Assembly: GCA_963805495.1 (NCBI GenBank)
Contig: CAWDUQ010000001.1
Location: forward strand, 806,001 to 870,000
Reading direction: 5' to 3'
Length of the DNA stretch: 64,000 nucleotides
Source of the DNA: DAHUXD01 sp963805495
GTDB lineage: Bacteria > Acidobacteriota > Thermoanaerobaculia > UBA5066 > Gp7-AA6
Shown here piece by piece: positions 34,460-42,754 of the stretch. The notes below the pieces were generated by a model, which had not been told where the DNA came from, searched no databases, and saw nothing but the letters and a program-made list of their open reading frames with translations. A program made the translations under genes and the position numbers. Position 1 is the first letter of the stretch, and every line of letters begins with the position of its first letter.

Positions 34460-34560
34460 CGCCCGGGGGGCGAAAGGAGGAGGTTGAGGTTCCTTTGCTC
34501 GCCTTGAGAGATAGCAAGCGCGCGGCCAGCTCGGGCCGACAGTCTAAGTATCTGTCATGT
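34432..34560 (-). ncRNA. Candidate structured small RNA in the glk-PLD intergenic region
   Basis: The 304-base gap 34275-34578 has no convincing protein gene. Besides the terminator at its left part it holds a second inverted repeat: AAAGGA (34473-34478) with TCCTTT (34491-34496), extended by GGCG/CGCC. A near-palindrome GACAG...CTGTC lies around 34539-34557. Together these could form a roughly 125-base RNA on the minus strand ending at the T run. Alternatively the hairpins belong to the plus-strand leader. I do not recognise a known RNA family. Confidence 0.25.
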
Positions 34561-34578
34561 AACGCCTTACGATCATGG

Positions 34579-35859
34579 ATGTCGCGCCGACTGACGAGAT
34601 TTGTCAGCAGTAGAGGGCGCCGGGCTGCCTCAATTTTGCGGTTCGCCGTTCTCGCGTCGCTCGCCGTGTCGTCGGCGGGCTGCATGTATCTCTTCTCGGA
34701 GAAACGCACGGTTTACCAGTACGAGCCCGAGTACGGGGTCGACAGTCCGGAGTTCCGGAGGTCTCTCGAGACGCTCGGAACGGAAATGACGCCGGGCAAC
34801 CGCGCCGTACTCCTCGAGGACGCGGACGGGATCTTTTCGGGCATGCTCGAAGCCATCGGCACCGCCCGGCTCTCGATCAACCTCGAGATCTACATCTTCA
34901 AGGACGACCGCGTGGGTCAGCGTTTCGCGAAAGCGCTCGCCGAGCGCGCGCGGGCCGGCGTCGAGGTGCGGCTCCTGGTCGATGGATGGGGTTCCCACCT
35001 GGGCGCGCTTGAGGAGGAGCTCGAGCGCGCCGGGGCGATCGTCCGGATCTACAAGCCTCTCCGCATCTACTCGATCGACCGCGTCGGCAACCGCACCCAC
35101 CGCCGCATCCTGACGATCGACGGCCGCATCGGTTTCTGCGGCGGCGTCGGGCTGGACGAGCGATGGATTGCCTGGCGCGACACCATGATCGAGGTCGAGG
35201 GCCCGGTCACGGCACAGCTGCAGCATGTCTTCGCTCAAGACTGGGTCCACACGACGGGCGAGGTCCTGAACGGCGATCGCCAGTTCCCGCGCATCGCGCC
35301 GGCGGGCGACGTCCTCGCGCAGGTGATCGCGGCCGCACGCGCCGACTCGATCTCGATGTCGAAGCTCCTGCTCTACATGGCGATCCAGGCGTCCCGCCGC
35401 AGCGTCTGGATCGAGAACGCCTATTTCGTCCCGGACTGGCAGATCCGCGAGGGCCTCATGGCGGCGGCGCGCCGCGGGGTCGACGTCCGGGTCATCGTCC
35501 CGGGCGAGCACATGGACGCGCCGAACGTGAGGGCGGCCGCGCGCTATCACTACGGGGACCTTCTCGACGCGGGTGTGAAGGTCTACGAATACCGTCCGAC
35601 GATGCTCCACAACAAGGTCATGGTCGTCGACGAAATCTGGTCGACCGTGGGCTCGATCAATTTCGTCAACCGCTCGATGAAGAAGAATGCCGAGGTCAAC
35701 ATCGCGATCTACGACCGGCCCTTCGCGCAGAAGGTCGAAGCGATGGTGCTCGCGGACATCGCCCGCAGCGACATCCTGACCAAGAAGGAGTGGAAGAAGC
35801 GGGGTCTCTGGGCGCGGATCGGCGAGACGTTCTTCTGGCTCTTCTCGGAAAACTACTGA
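34579..35859 (+). CDS. Phospholipase D / cardiolipin-synthase-like protein with altered first HKD motif
   Basis: The 426-residue protein has an N-terminal export or anchor segment (19-36, ending SSAGC, a weak lipobox) and two PLD domains. The second HKD motif is normal (His344-Asn-Lys346...Asp351, then STVGSINFVNRS). The first reads His174-Arg-Arg176...Asp181, with Arg in place of the catalytic Lys, though FCGGVG follows as usual. Cardiolipin synthases transfer phosphatidyl groups between lipids; activity of this variant is uncertain. The ATG at 34579 is chosen because the hydrophobic segment follows it directly. Confidence 0.85.
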   Translation: MSRRLTRFVSSRGRRAASILRFAVLASLAVSSAGCMYLFSEKRTVYQYEPEYGVDSPEFRRSLETLGTEMTPGNRAVLLEDADGIFSGMLEAIGTARLSINLEIYIFKDDRVGQRFAKALAERARAGVEVRLLVDGWGSHLGALEEELERAGAIVRIYKPLRIYSIDRVGNRTHRRILTIDGRIGFCGGVGLDERWIAWRDTMIEVEGPVTAQLQHVFAQDWVHTTGEVLNGDRQFPRIAPAGDVLAQVIAAARADSISMSKLLLYMAIQASRRSVWIENAYFVPDWQIREGLMAAARRGVDVRVIVPGEHMDAPNVRAAARYHYGDLLDAGVKVYEYRPTMLHNKVMVVDEIWSTVGSINFVNRSMKKNAEVNIAIYDRPFAQKVEAMVLADIARSDILTKKEWKKRGLWARIGETFFWLFSENY

Positions 35860-35903
35860 GAGTGGCCGAGGGCCGCCTCGGCCGGCTGGGTTAGGATCCC
35901 GAC

Positions 35904-36674
35904 GTGCTTCAGACCCTGCTGCCCCTCGAGCGCCCTCTCGTCGTCTTCGACACGGAAACCACGGGCACCAACTCCCGATCCGACCGGATCGTCGAGATCG
36001 CCTGCGTCAAGATCCATCCCGACGGGCGGCGCGAAGACTGGGAGCGGCGACTGAATCCGGGAATCCCGATCCCCGCCCCCTCGACCGCGATCCATGGCAT
36101 TTCCGACGCCGACGTCGCCTCGGCGCCCCGGTTTCGCGACGTGGCCGCGGAGCTCGCCGCGTATCTCGAGGGTTGCGACCTCGCCGGCTACAACATCGCC
36201 GGTTTCGACCTGCCCGTGCTCCGGGCGGAGTTCCTGCGCGCGGGCGTGCCGTTCGAGGTGACGGACCGCCGCCTGGTCGACGCGCAGCGGATCTTCTTCG
36301 CGCGGGAGCCCCGGCACCTCGCTGCAGCCGCACGGTTCTACTGCCAGTCCGAGCACGACGGCGCCCACGGCGCGCGCGCCGATGCCGAGATGACGCTGCG
36401 CGTGCTCGTCGGCCAGCTCGAGCGTTACGCGGAGCTGCCGCACTCGGTCGCCGAGCTGCATGCCCAGTTCTGCGCGGGCATCGACCAGGACATCGATCCG
36501 GAGGGCCGATTCCGTCTCGTCAACGGCGAGCCCACCGTGAACTTCGGCAAGAACCGCGGGCGTCTCCTGAAGGACATCAGCCGGGAGGAGCCGGGCTTCC
36601 TGCGCTGGATCCTCAAGGGCGACTTCTCCGAGCCGGTGAAGTCGGTCGCGCGCAAGTACCTGCCGGAAGGATAG
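35904..36674 (+). CDS. DnaQ-like 3'-5' exonuclease
   Basis: Residues 8-180 form a DEDDh exonuclease domain: Asp16 and Glu18 in FDTETTG, Asp in GYNIAGFDLPVL, and HGARADAEMTL with His and Asp. Residues 205-250 (VNFGKNRGRLLKD, EEPGFLRWILKGDFSEPVK) match the small C-terminal module seen after such exonucleases and in DUF3820-type proteins. It is not fused to a polymerase. It could be a proofreading subunit or an RNA/DNA trimming enzyme. Translation starts at a GTG 44 bases after the PLD gene. Confidence 0.9.
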   Translation: MLQTLLPLERPLVVFDTETTGTNSRSDRIVEIACVKIHPDGRREDWERRLNPGIPIPAPSTAIHGISDADVASAPRFRDVAAELAAYLEGCDLAGYNIAGFDLPVLRAEFLRAGVPFEVTDRRLVDAQRIFFAREPRHLAAAARFYCQSEHDGAHGARADAEMTLRVLVGQLERYAELPHSVAELHAQFCAGIDQDIDPEGRFRLVNGEPTVNFGKNRGRLLKDISREEPGFLRWILKGDFSEPVKSVARKYLPEG

Positions 36675-36703
36675 GCGGCGGCCCGACCGGCCGCGGGCGA
36701 TCC

Positions 36704-37267
36704 CTAGTTCTTGGCGGTCTGGTTGAAGCGGAGGGTCTCGCCGCTTTCCACGTTGCGGAAGCGGAGATTGCCGGGCTCGAGCTCGACGGACCACTTGCCG
36801 ATCGCGCCCCGCATCGCCAGTGCGCAGGCCGTGATGCCGAGCGTGTCGCCCGCAAAACCGTCGCCCCGGGGCTTGAGTGTGAAGCTGCACGCGGAAGTCA
36901 GCTCGCGCTCGGTGAAGCGGCCGACGTCGTTCGAGAGCAGCGTGATCGCGGGGTCGAAGTGCGGGATGTACGTGAAGTAGATGTCCCGGCCCTGCGTCTC
37001 GAGCCGGATCACGCCCTGCTGGCGAACGCTGTCTTCCTGATAGCGTCCGGTGACCTGGACGAAAATGTCGAACGGATGGGACGGATCGATCGTGACGGTA
37101 CCCATCTGGAGCGTCAGCTCGTTGCCGGGCGTCGAGCCTTCGAACCGGCCCTGGAGGATCGAGGCGATTTCGTAGATCCGGTCGGGTGTGGCGGCGGAGA
37201 GCGGCGCGGCGAGCGCCGCCCACAGTGCGATCGCGGCCGAGAGTGTGACTGCCAGGTGCCTCTTCAT
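36704..37267 (-). CDS. Secreted protein, possible CpeT-like fold
   Basis: The 187-residue protein has a clear signal peptide (1-25). The mature part (ILQGRFEGSTPGN, YIPHFDPAITLL, ACSFTLKPRGDGFAGDT, WSVELEPGNLRFRN) has the strand order and the Cys-x-F/GDGF pattern that faintly recall the CpcT/CpeT chromophore-lyase-like family. Bilin lyase function is unlikely in this context. Two cysteines (in SACSF and TACAL) may form a disulfide. It is a single gene convergent with the exonuclease gene. Confidence 0.6.
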   Translation of the reverse strand: MKRHLAVTLSAAIALWAALAAPLSAATPDRIYEIASILQGRFEGSTPGNELTLQMGTVTIDPSHPFDIFVQVTGRYQEDSVRQQGVIRLETQGRDIYFTYIPHFDPAITLLSNDVGRFTERELTSACSFTLKPRGDGFAGDTLGITACALAMRGAIGKWSVELEPGNLRFRNVESGETLRFNQTAKN

Positions 37268-37358
37268 TGTTCCTCCGGGGGTTGAGACACTGCGAGAACC
37301 GTTCCATGGATCCGCGCGCGGGTCGCCGGCCGCCCCGGGGACTCGAAGGGACTCGTCC

Positions 37359-37946
37359 TCATAGGCTTAGGTCGCTCGCGGTGCCGACGTCGCGCACCGC
37401 GGCCCCTGCAGGGGGCGTCCCCGCCGGGGGACGGATTGACCCGATTCGCGGCACCTGCGACAGGCCTTTGACCGTGCGCTGCAGGGCCTTGCGGAAGGCC
37501 TCGTTGAGTGATTCCGCGTCGGCGCCGGAATAGGCGGGACGCGTCTCCTGCTCGTTGGCGTCGAACTCCGTGATGGTGCGCCCGCTCGCGTTCCGGACCG
37601 TCACCGTCCAGTCCACCGCGGAGTCGTAGTAGCGGTCGTTGAACACCGCGGCGAACCGGTGGATCGCGACCGTGATGGTCGCGGTTTCATCACCCGCAGG
37701 AGACCAGTGGCAGCCAGGAAACGACTTCTGGATGCCGTCCCGCACCGCGGCGATCATGTTCTCGGAGGCGGTTGGCTCGGCACGCTGGTCCTGGATCTCG
37801 AGGTTCCAGGACAGCAGGCCGGCCGGGCACCTCACGTCCGGGTCCGGGAACGAAACGGGGCGGACCTTCGGCGGGCCGCAGGCGACGGCGGCAAGGGCCG
37901 ACAGGACGAGGGTCGAAAGGGCGCGGACCGCGACGGGCGATTTCAT
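37359..37946 (-). CDS. Lipoprotein of unknown function
   Basis: The 195-residue protein begins with a lipoprotein signal (hydrophobic stretch, then LAAVACG with the lipidated Cys near residue 23). The mature domain contains strands TATITVAIHRF, YYDSAVDWTVTVRNASG and EFDANEQ and a helix SLNEAFRKALQRTVK. It is reminiscent of outer-membrane lipoproteins of the YajG/LptE-like type, but no family is certain. The ATG at 37946 is preferred to an upstream TTG. It lies five bases after the WYL regulator stop, so the two are probably one transcript. Confidence 0.65.
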   Translation of the reverse strand: MKSPVAVRALSTLVLSALAAVACGPPKVRPVSFPDPDVRCPAGLLSWNLEIQDQRAEPTASENMIAAVRDGIQKSFPGCHWSPAGDETATITVAIHRFAAVFNDRYYDSAVDWTVTVRNASGRTITEFDANEQETRPAYSGADAESLNEAFRKALQRTVKGLSQVPRIGSIRPPAGTPPAGAAVRDVGTASDLSL

Positions 37947-37951
37947 GAGCT

Positions 37952-38986
37952 TCAAGAACGCGGGGAGGCGGCCGACTTCTTCCGCTTTCCGGAGGCATTG
38001 GCGGCGGAATAGGTCTTCGCCATGGCGTCGCTCTCGGCCTTCAGGTCTGCGACGAGCTCGGGCGGGGCCAGGGCCTCGGCGTGGCGCCCGTACGCGAGGA
38101 TGAACCGCCGGGCCTCGCGCAGCGACTCCGCCGGCAGCTCGAGGATCGCCTCGCCGTTCTCCCCGGTCTCGAGCTTCTGCTTCGCGTGCCAGACCATCTC
38201 CCGCACCTCGCCGGAGACCTCGGGCGAAAACCGGACGCGGAAGCGGAAAGCCGAGCCCTTGCCCACGAACAGGCCGAACGTGTTGCGGAAGAACGTGTCT
38301 GCGTCGAAGTCGCGCGGGATCGCGTAGCGCTCGGTCGTGACGCGCGCTTCCTCGATGCGCGAGAGGTAGAAGTTCTTGATCTGCGCCTGGTCCTCGGCGA
38401 GGACCATCCAGTCGCGGCCCGCGAGCACCAGGGCATACGGCCGGATCGTTCGCGGCTCGCCGGCTCCTTCGCCCGGGTGGCGATAGCGCATCGAGAGCGC
38501 GACGCCCTTCTGCAGCGACTCCGAAACGGCCTGCCAGGTCTCTTCGGGCACCGGGCGGAATGCGGCCGAGCGCAGGGTCAGCTTCTCGCGGACGATCTCC
38601 GGGCGCATGCGCACGGACGGCGGCATCAGCTTCGCGAGCCGCGTGTAGCAGGAGGAGAGGCTGCGCGCGAGGGGCGTGCCCCCGAGGAGCTGGAGCACCT
38701 GGGCGGCGACTCCCATCGCGAAGAGATCCTGGCCGTCGACCGGAAGAAACGGAAGGACGTAGTCGTCGCGCCGGTAGGCGTAGCCGTTCTCCTCGCGCCG
38801 GAATTCGATCGGCGCCTCGAGTTCGTCGCGCAGGTAGTCGAGGTCGCGCTGCACGGTCTTCGACGAAACCGAGAGCTCCGCGGCAAGCGAGCTCGTGTTC
38901 GGAAAACGGCCTTCCTTGATCTGGTGATGGATGAGCTGGAGCCGACGCCAGAGCGGCCGGTCTTTGAAGGCACCTTCGCGACCCAC
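37952..38986 (-). CDS. WYL-domain transcriptional regulator
   Basis: An N-terminal HTH (residues 12-65, FPNTSSLAAELSVSSKTVQRDLDYL) is followed by a WYL ligand-sensing domain (about 155-240) carrying IRPYALVLAGRDWMVLAED, where WMV replaces the usual WYL. A WCX extension (250-330) ends in a Lys/Ser-rich tail. Such proteins often sense nucleic acids or nucleotides and regulate DNA-repair or defence genes. No defence gene is adjacent, and the downstream lipoprotein gene is the only obvious partner. Confidence 0.88.
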   Translation of the reverse strand: MGREGAFKDRPLWRRLQLIHHQIKEGRFPNTSSLAAELSVSSKTVQRDLDYLRDELEAPIEFRREENGYAYRRDDYVLPFLPVDGQDLFAMGVAAQVLQLLGGTPLARSLSSCYTRLAKLMPPSVRMRPEIVREKLTLRSAAFRPVPEETWQAVSESLQKGVALSMRYRHPGEGAGEPRTIRPYALVLAGRDWMVLAEDQAQIKNFYLSRIEEARVTTERYAIPRDFDADTFFRNTFGLFVGKGSAFRFRVRFSPEVSGEVREMVWHAKQKLETGENGEAILELPAESLREARRFILAYGRHAEALAPPELVADLKAESDAMAKTYSAANASGKRKKSAASPRS

Positions 38987-39150
38987 GGCCGGATTCTCTC
39001 CCGGCCCGTGGCAGAAATTGTCCGGCTTGTGTTGGCCGACACCGCCACGGGTGTCATGGCGGCAGGGGGTCAGGCTACCAAGCCATTATGGATCAATGAG
39101 TTGCGATTCTGGTACGCGTGGCTCGGCGCTTGCATTTTCGTCCGGGCATC

Positions 39151-39345
39151 ATGCAGATCCCATACGATCTCGAGTTCGTGGAGAACCGGCCCCGTGTGGT
39201 GAAGCCACCGGTGCGCGCGGTGGCGCTGCCGGACTCCTACGGCGCCTGGCCCGCCGACCGGACCCGTTCGGAGGAGGACGCCTTCGACGTCCTGCTCCGA
39301 TGGGTCCACCGCGTGATCACGCGGGTCGAAGGCCAGTCCCGGTAG
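39151..39345 (+). CDS. Possible small protein (64 aa)
   Basis: The 477-base gap 38987-39463 contains only this candidate. It would encode 64 residues (MQIPYDLEFVENRPRVVKPP..., in part) with a Pro-rich start and an amphipathic end (FDVLLRWVHRVITRVEG). Composition looks protein-like, and no better frame exists on the other strand. There is no strong ribosome-binding site, and I recognise no family. It could be spurious. Confidence 0.35.
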   Translation: MQIPYDLEFVENRPRVVKPPVRAVALPDSYGAWPADRTRSEEDAFDVLLRWVHRVITRVEGQSR

Positions 39346-39463
39346 ACTCGGTCGCCCCGAGACTCGGGCCGGACGAAAGAACGAGTCGGGCGGCGGCGGC
39401 CGGACCGCCGCTTCCGCCGCCTCGAGCCGACCCGGCCGGAGTCCGCTGCAACGCGCGCGCTCC

Positions 39464-40414
39464 CTACTTGAGGAGCGGAAGGATCTCTTTCGCGGTCCCC
39501 GCTTCTTTGCCGCTCGGGTCGAGCTCCAGGTATTTCGCGAGGTGCTCCTTGGCGGGGGCCTTCTTGTTCTGGTTGAAGCATGCCATGCCCAGCCAGAAAT
39601 GAGCGTTGGCGAAGTCGGGCTTGGCCTCGACGGCCTTCGTCAACAGTCTCTCGGCGTCCTTCATCTTCCCTTTGTTGTACGCCTCGATGCCCTTGTTGTA
39701 GAGAATCTCGGGCGAGTCCGGGTTGGCCTCCGCCCAGAGCGCCTGAAACTCCGCCGCCGCCTTCTTGTCGCCCGATTTCGTCGCGGCGTCCGCCATCATC
39801 TGGTAGAGGTTGGTGAGCGAGGGATCGAGATCCGTCGCCTTCTGGCCGTACTCGATCGCCTTGGCCCAGTCCTGCTTCTCGTAGGCCATCTGGGCGAGCG
39901 CCTGCCAGCCGGCGGGCAGGTCCGGGTTCTGCTTGACGGCGTCCTGGAACTTGGTCTCGGCCGCCGCCTTGTCGCCCGCCTGCATCGCCTCGACGCCGGC
40001 GTTGAAAGCCATCACGGCCTTGTCGTTGGCCGACATCTGCGGCGCGGCGGCCGCGACCGCCCTGGCCTGCGCCTCGGTCTTGCTCATCAGCTTCGCATTG
40101 ACCGTCACGACCTCGCCGATCGGGATCTTCTTGTCGAGGTCGAAGGGGAGGTATCCCTCCTTCGAGAACTTCAAGTGATAGGGCATCGTGCAGTCCTGCA
40201 GGATGGTCGCGTAGTTGCCCTTGGCGTCGGTCTGGACATCGAGGCTGAAGCTCGTCAGGTTCGGAGTCGTGACGTTGACTGTGACGTCGGAAAGCGCCGC
40301 GCCCGTCGAGTCCGTCACCGAACCGGCGACCCGGCACTGAGCGCCCGCGTGGAGGTATCCGGCCGCGAGCAGGGCCCCGAATCCGGCCGACAACCGCATC
40401 ATCGTGGTCTTCAT
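39464..40414 (-). CDS. Exported carboxypeptidase-regulatory-like domain plus TPR protein
   Basis: The 316-residue protein has a signal peptide (1-24). A carboxypeptidase-regulatory-like beta sandwich follows at 27-110 (GSVTDSTGAALSDVTVNV, DAKGNYATIL, FSKEGYLPFDL). At least four tetratricopeptide repeats span 130-305 (DKAVMAFNAGVEAMQAGDK, PAGWQALAQMAYEKQDW, EILYNKGIEAYNKGKMKDA, AHFWLGMACFNQNKK). It is probably an envelope scaffold. It follows the metH-like gene on the same strand by about 110 bases... in reading order it lies downstream of it. Confidence 0.85.
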   Translation of the reverse strand: MKTTMMRLSAGFGALLAAGYLHAGAQCRVAGSVTDSTGAALSDVTVNVTTPNLTSFSLDVQTDAKGNYATILQDCTMPYHLKFSKEGYLPFDLDKKIPIGEVVTVNAKLMSKTEAQARAVAAAAPQMSANDKAVMAFNAGVEAMQAGDKAAAETKFQDAVKQNPDLPAGWQALAQMAYEKQDWAKAIEYGQKATDLDPSLTNLYQMMADAATKSGDKKAAAEFQALWAEANPDSPEILYNKGIEAYNKGKMKDAERLLTKAVEAKPDFANAHFWLGMACFNQNKKAPAKEHLAKYLELDPSGKEAGTAKEILPLLK

Positions 40415-40524
40415 GACTCTCCTTTGGGGGGCACCGTTCCCGACCCGCCGCCCGACCGGATTCTATTGAAGTCCGGCCCGCACCGGAAAACGGCCGGGAA
40501 CGCCGCGGGATTCCGGCCGGCCGG

Positions 40525-42399
40525 TCAGGCAGGCGCGCGGGGCCCCCGGACGGGGCGCGGGATCGCCTCGAGGACCTCGCCGGCCGTCTTGTATCGGCCC
40601 ATCGGCATGACGTGGATGCCGCGGGCGAGCCGGGCGATGCCGGCGGCGAGGTCCCGGGCGATCGCGAGGCCCTCGGCGCGCTCGTGCTCCGGGCTGCGCT
40701 CGGCGGCCTGACGCATGCGGTCCTGGATGGCGGGCGGGACCACGATTCCGGGAACCTCGTTGGCGAAGAAGAGCGTCTGCTTGAGGGACAGCAGGGGAAT
40801 CAGGCCGACCAGGATGGGAATCGCCCGGGCCTCCGGCCGCTCGAGGAACCGGGCGAGGGCATCGAGGTCGTAAACCGGCTGAGTTTGCGCGAACGTGGCT
40901 CCGGCCTCGATTTTGGCCCGCAGCTTGGAAAATTCGACCTCCCGGTCGGCGGCCGCGGGATTGGCGGCGCAGGCGATCGCGAAACGCGTGGGCGCTCCGA
41001 TGGCGTTGCCCGCGAGGTCTGCGCCCGAGTTCAGGCCACGGGCCATCCGCAGGAGGCCGAGGACGTCGACCTCGGAGACCTGTTTGGCCTGCGGGTAGTC
41101 CCCGATCTTGAGGGGATCGCCCCCGAGGCACAGGATCGCCTTGACACCGAGCCCCGCCGCTCCGAGGAGATCCGACTGCAGGCCCAGGACGTTGCGGTCC
41201 CGCGTCGTGATCTGGACGACGGCGTCGAGGCCGACCTCGCGCTGGATGAGGGCCGCCACGGCAATCGAGGACATTCGCAGCCGCGCCATCGGGTTGTCCG
41301 TCACGTTCACGGCGTCGACGCCCTTCGATTTCAAGAGGCGCGCGCCCTCGATCGCCGCCGTGCTGTCGGCGCCCTTCGGCGGCTCGACCTCGGCCGTGAC
41401 GACGAACTCGTCCGAGTCGGCGAGCCCGCGCTTGAGTCGCGACGTTTCGATCACCGTTTCGGCCAGGTGCTCCACCATCGTCTCGACGACCACGGACACG
41501 GGGTGGGCCGCCTGTGCGCGCCTTCGTCCCGCGACTTCGCGCGCCATCGCGCGGATGTGCTCCGGGGTCGTCCCGCAGCAGCCGCCGACGATGGCCGCCC
41601 CGGCCTCGACGAAGGCCGCGGCGTACTCCCGAAGGTAGTCGGGGGACGAGAGGTAGACGCTGCGGCCGTGGACGACGCTCGGATATCCGGCGTTCGGCAT
41701 GGCCGAAAGCGGAGTCGCGATCGTCGAGGCGAGCCGCGAGAACAGCTCGTGGGTCTCCTGGGGCCCGAGGGTGCAGTTCATTCCGACGGCGTCGGCGCCC
41801 GCGAGCGCGAGGGTCGAGAGTGCCGGCGCCACGGCCTCGCCGAAGGCGGTGCGGCCGTCGGCGAGGAACGTCATCTCGGCGACGATCGGGATCTCCGCCG
41901 AGAGCCCCCGCACCGCGCGGACGGCCTCGGCCGCCTCGAGGAGGCTTCCGAAGGTTTCGAGCAGCATGAGATCGACACCCGCCTCGAGCAGTACGCGCGC
42001 CTGCTCCTCGAAGATCTCGCGCACCTGCGTCAGCTGCAGCGAGCCGTACGGCTTGACGAGCGCCCCGAGTGGCCCCATCGAGCCGGCGACGAAGACGTGT
42101 TCGCCGGCCGCGGCCTCACGGGCGATGCGCACACCCTCGCGGTTGACCTTCTCGAGCGAGTCGCCCCACTCGTGGGACGTGAGCTTGACCCGGTTGGCGT
42201 CCCAGGTGTTGGTCGTCAGGATGCGGGCCCCGGCCTCGAGGTAGTCGTCGTGGACCTCGCGAACCGACACCGGGTCCGAGAGGTTCAGCGGCGAGCGGGC
42301 CTGGTCGGGCGAGGCCCCGCGGGAGGTCAGGAGCGTCCCGATCGCCCCGTCGGCGAGCAGGACCTCTTCGGCGATCGTCTTGCGGAAGTTCTTTTTCAT
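40525..42399 (-). CDS. Bifunctional homocysteine S-methyltransferase / methylenetetrahydrofolate reductase
   Basis: Residues 1-290 are a homocysteine methyltransferase domain with DGAIGTLL (17-24), Cys209 in GMNCTLGP and Cys274/Cys275 in GGCCGTTPEH as zinc ligands. Residues about 315-610 are a MetF-type reductase (FVVTAEVEPPKGAD, VNVTDNPMARLRMSS, CLGGDPLKIGDYP, GATFAQTQPVYD). The pair resembles Bacillus YitJ and would make methyl-THF and use a methyl donor to form methionine. It lacks the cobalamin domains of full MetH. A SAM-I riboswitch and terminator lie directly upstream, which fits a methionine-pathway role. Confidence 0.94.
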   Translation of the reverse strand: MKKNFRKTIAEEVLLADGAIGTLLTSRGASPDQARSPLNLSDPVSVREVHDDYLEAGARILTTNTWDANRVKLTSHEWGDSLEKVNREGVRIAREAAAGEHVFVAGSMGPLGALVKPYGSLQLTQVREIFEEQARVLLEAGVDLMLLETFGSLLEAAEAVRAVRGLSAEIPIVAEMTFLADGRTAFGEAVAPALSTLALAGADAVGMNCTLGPQETHELFSRLASTIATPLSAMPNAGYPSVVHGRSVYLSSPDYLREYAAAFVEAGAAIVGGCCGTTPEHIRAMAREVAGRRRAQAAHPVSVVVETMVEHLAETVIETSRLKRGLADSDEFVVTAEVEPPKGADSTAAIEGARLLKSKGVDAVNVTDNPMARLRMSSIAVAALIQREVGLDAVVQITTRDRNVLGLQSDLLGAAGLGVKAILCLGGDPLKIGDYPQAKQVSEVDVLGLLRMARGLNSGADLAGNAIGAPTRFAIACAANPAAADREVEFSKLRAKIEAGATFAQTQPVYDLDALARFLERPEARAIPILVGLIPLLSLKQTLFFANEVPGIVVPPAIQDRMRQAAERSPEHERAEGLAIARDLAAGIARLARGIHVMPMGRYKTAGEVLEAIPRPVRGPRAPA

Positions 42400-42409
42400 C
42401 TGGCGCCCG

Positions 42410-42434
42410 AAAAAAAAGCCTCTCGACGAGAGGC
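42410..42434 (-). terminator. SAM-riboswitch expression-platform terminator
   Basis: On the minus strand the hairpin GCCTCTC-GTC-GAGAGGC is followed by eight T residues and ends only ten bases before the start codon at 42399. It would stop transcription when the SAM-bound aptamer keeps its P1 stem paired. Confidence 0.9.
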
Positions 42435-42466
42435 GCCGGCCCCATCGGACCGGTTCGCGGCGCCCT

Positions 42467-42582
42467 CATCTTTTTCTCCTGCGGAGAATCCGGAATTGGC
42501 ACCTGTCGATCCGCGCCGCGACGCGCGGTCCGGTTGCCGTGGGGTCACAGGGCCGGTCCCTCACCCACTCTCGATGGAGTCA
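42467..42582 (-). promoter_or_regulatory. SAM-I (S-box) riboswitch aptamer
   Basis: Read on the minus strand, the conserved S-box blocks appear in order: GAGAGTGGGTGAGGGA, CCGGCCCTGTGA, CCACGGCAACC, a variable GC-rich hairpin, then GGTGCCAATTCC and the closing GATGAG. A P1 stem pairs CATC (near 42573-42576) with GATG (42467-42470). The aptamer precedes a terminator and the homocysteine methyltransferase/reductase gene, so high SAM should switch that gene off. Confidence 0.95.
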
Positions 42583-42595
42583 AAGAGCCGCCGTC

Positions 42596-42624
42596 AGGTT
42601 AGGCCCGGGCGCCCCGGAAGTCAA
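42596..42624 (-). promoter_or_regulatory. Predicted promoter of the riboswitch-controlled gene
   Basis: TTGACT (42619-42624) and TAACCT (42596-42601) are separated by 17 bases on the minus strand. Transcription would start near 42589, just before the riboswitch P1 stem. The spacing and position make this the best housekeeping-type promoter candidate in the window. Confidence 0.7.
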
Positions 42625-42754
42625 CGTGGGGCCGGCCCTTGGGGTCGAGTCCTGCATTCCGACTCCTGGACGGGCGGACCGGGCCGCCTGCTACAATCTC
42701 CCCGTCCTCATCGCCCGACCGGGCTCTCCGCCGGCTCCTCGAAAGGAGCCGCAC

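Noticed and set aside
34440..34578. Riboswitch upstream of the phospholipase-D gene
   Set aside because: Hairpins are present but none of the conserved blocks of c-di-GMP, SAM, cobalamin, TPP or glycine riboswitches; the T run is on the other strand.
36704..37267. Bilin lyase CpeT
   Set aside because: Only a faint fold-level resemblance is seen and no phycobiliprotein genes are present, so the gene is left as a secreted protein of unknown function.
39070..39309. 79-residue minus-strand frame opposite the 39.2-kb small gene
   Set aside because: Its composition is less protein-like than the plus-strand candidate, and no start signal is visible.
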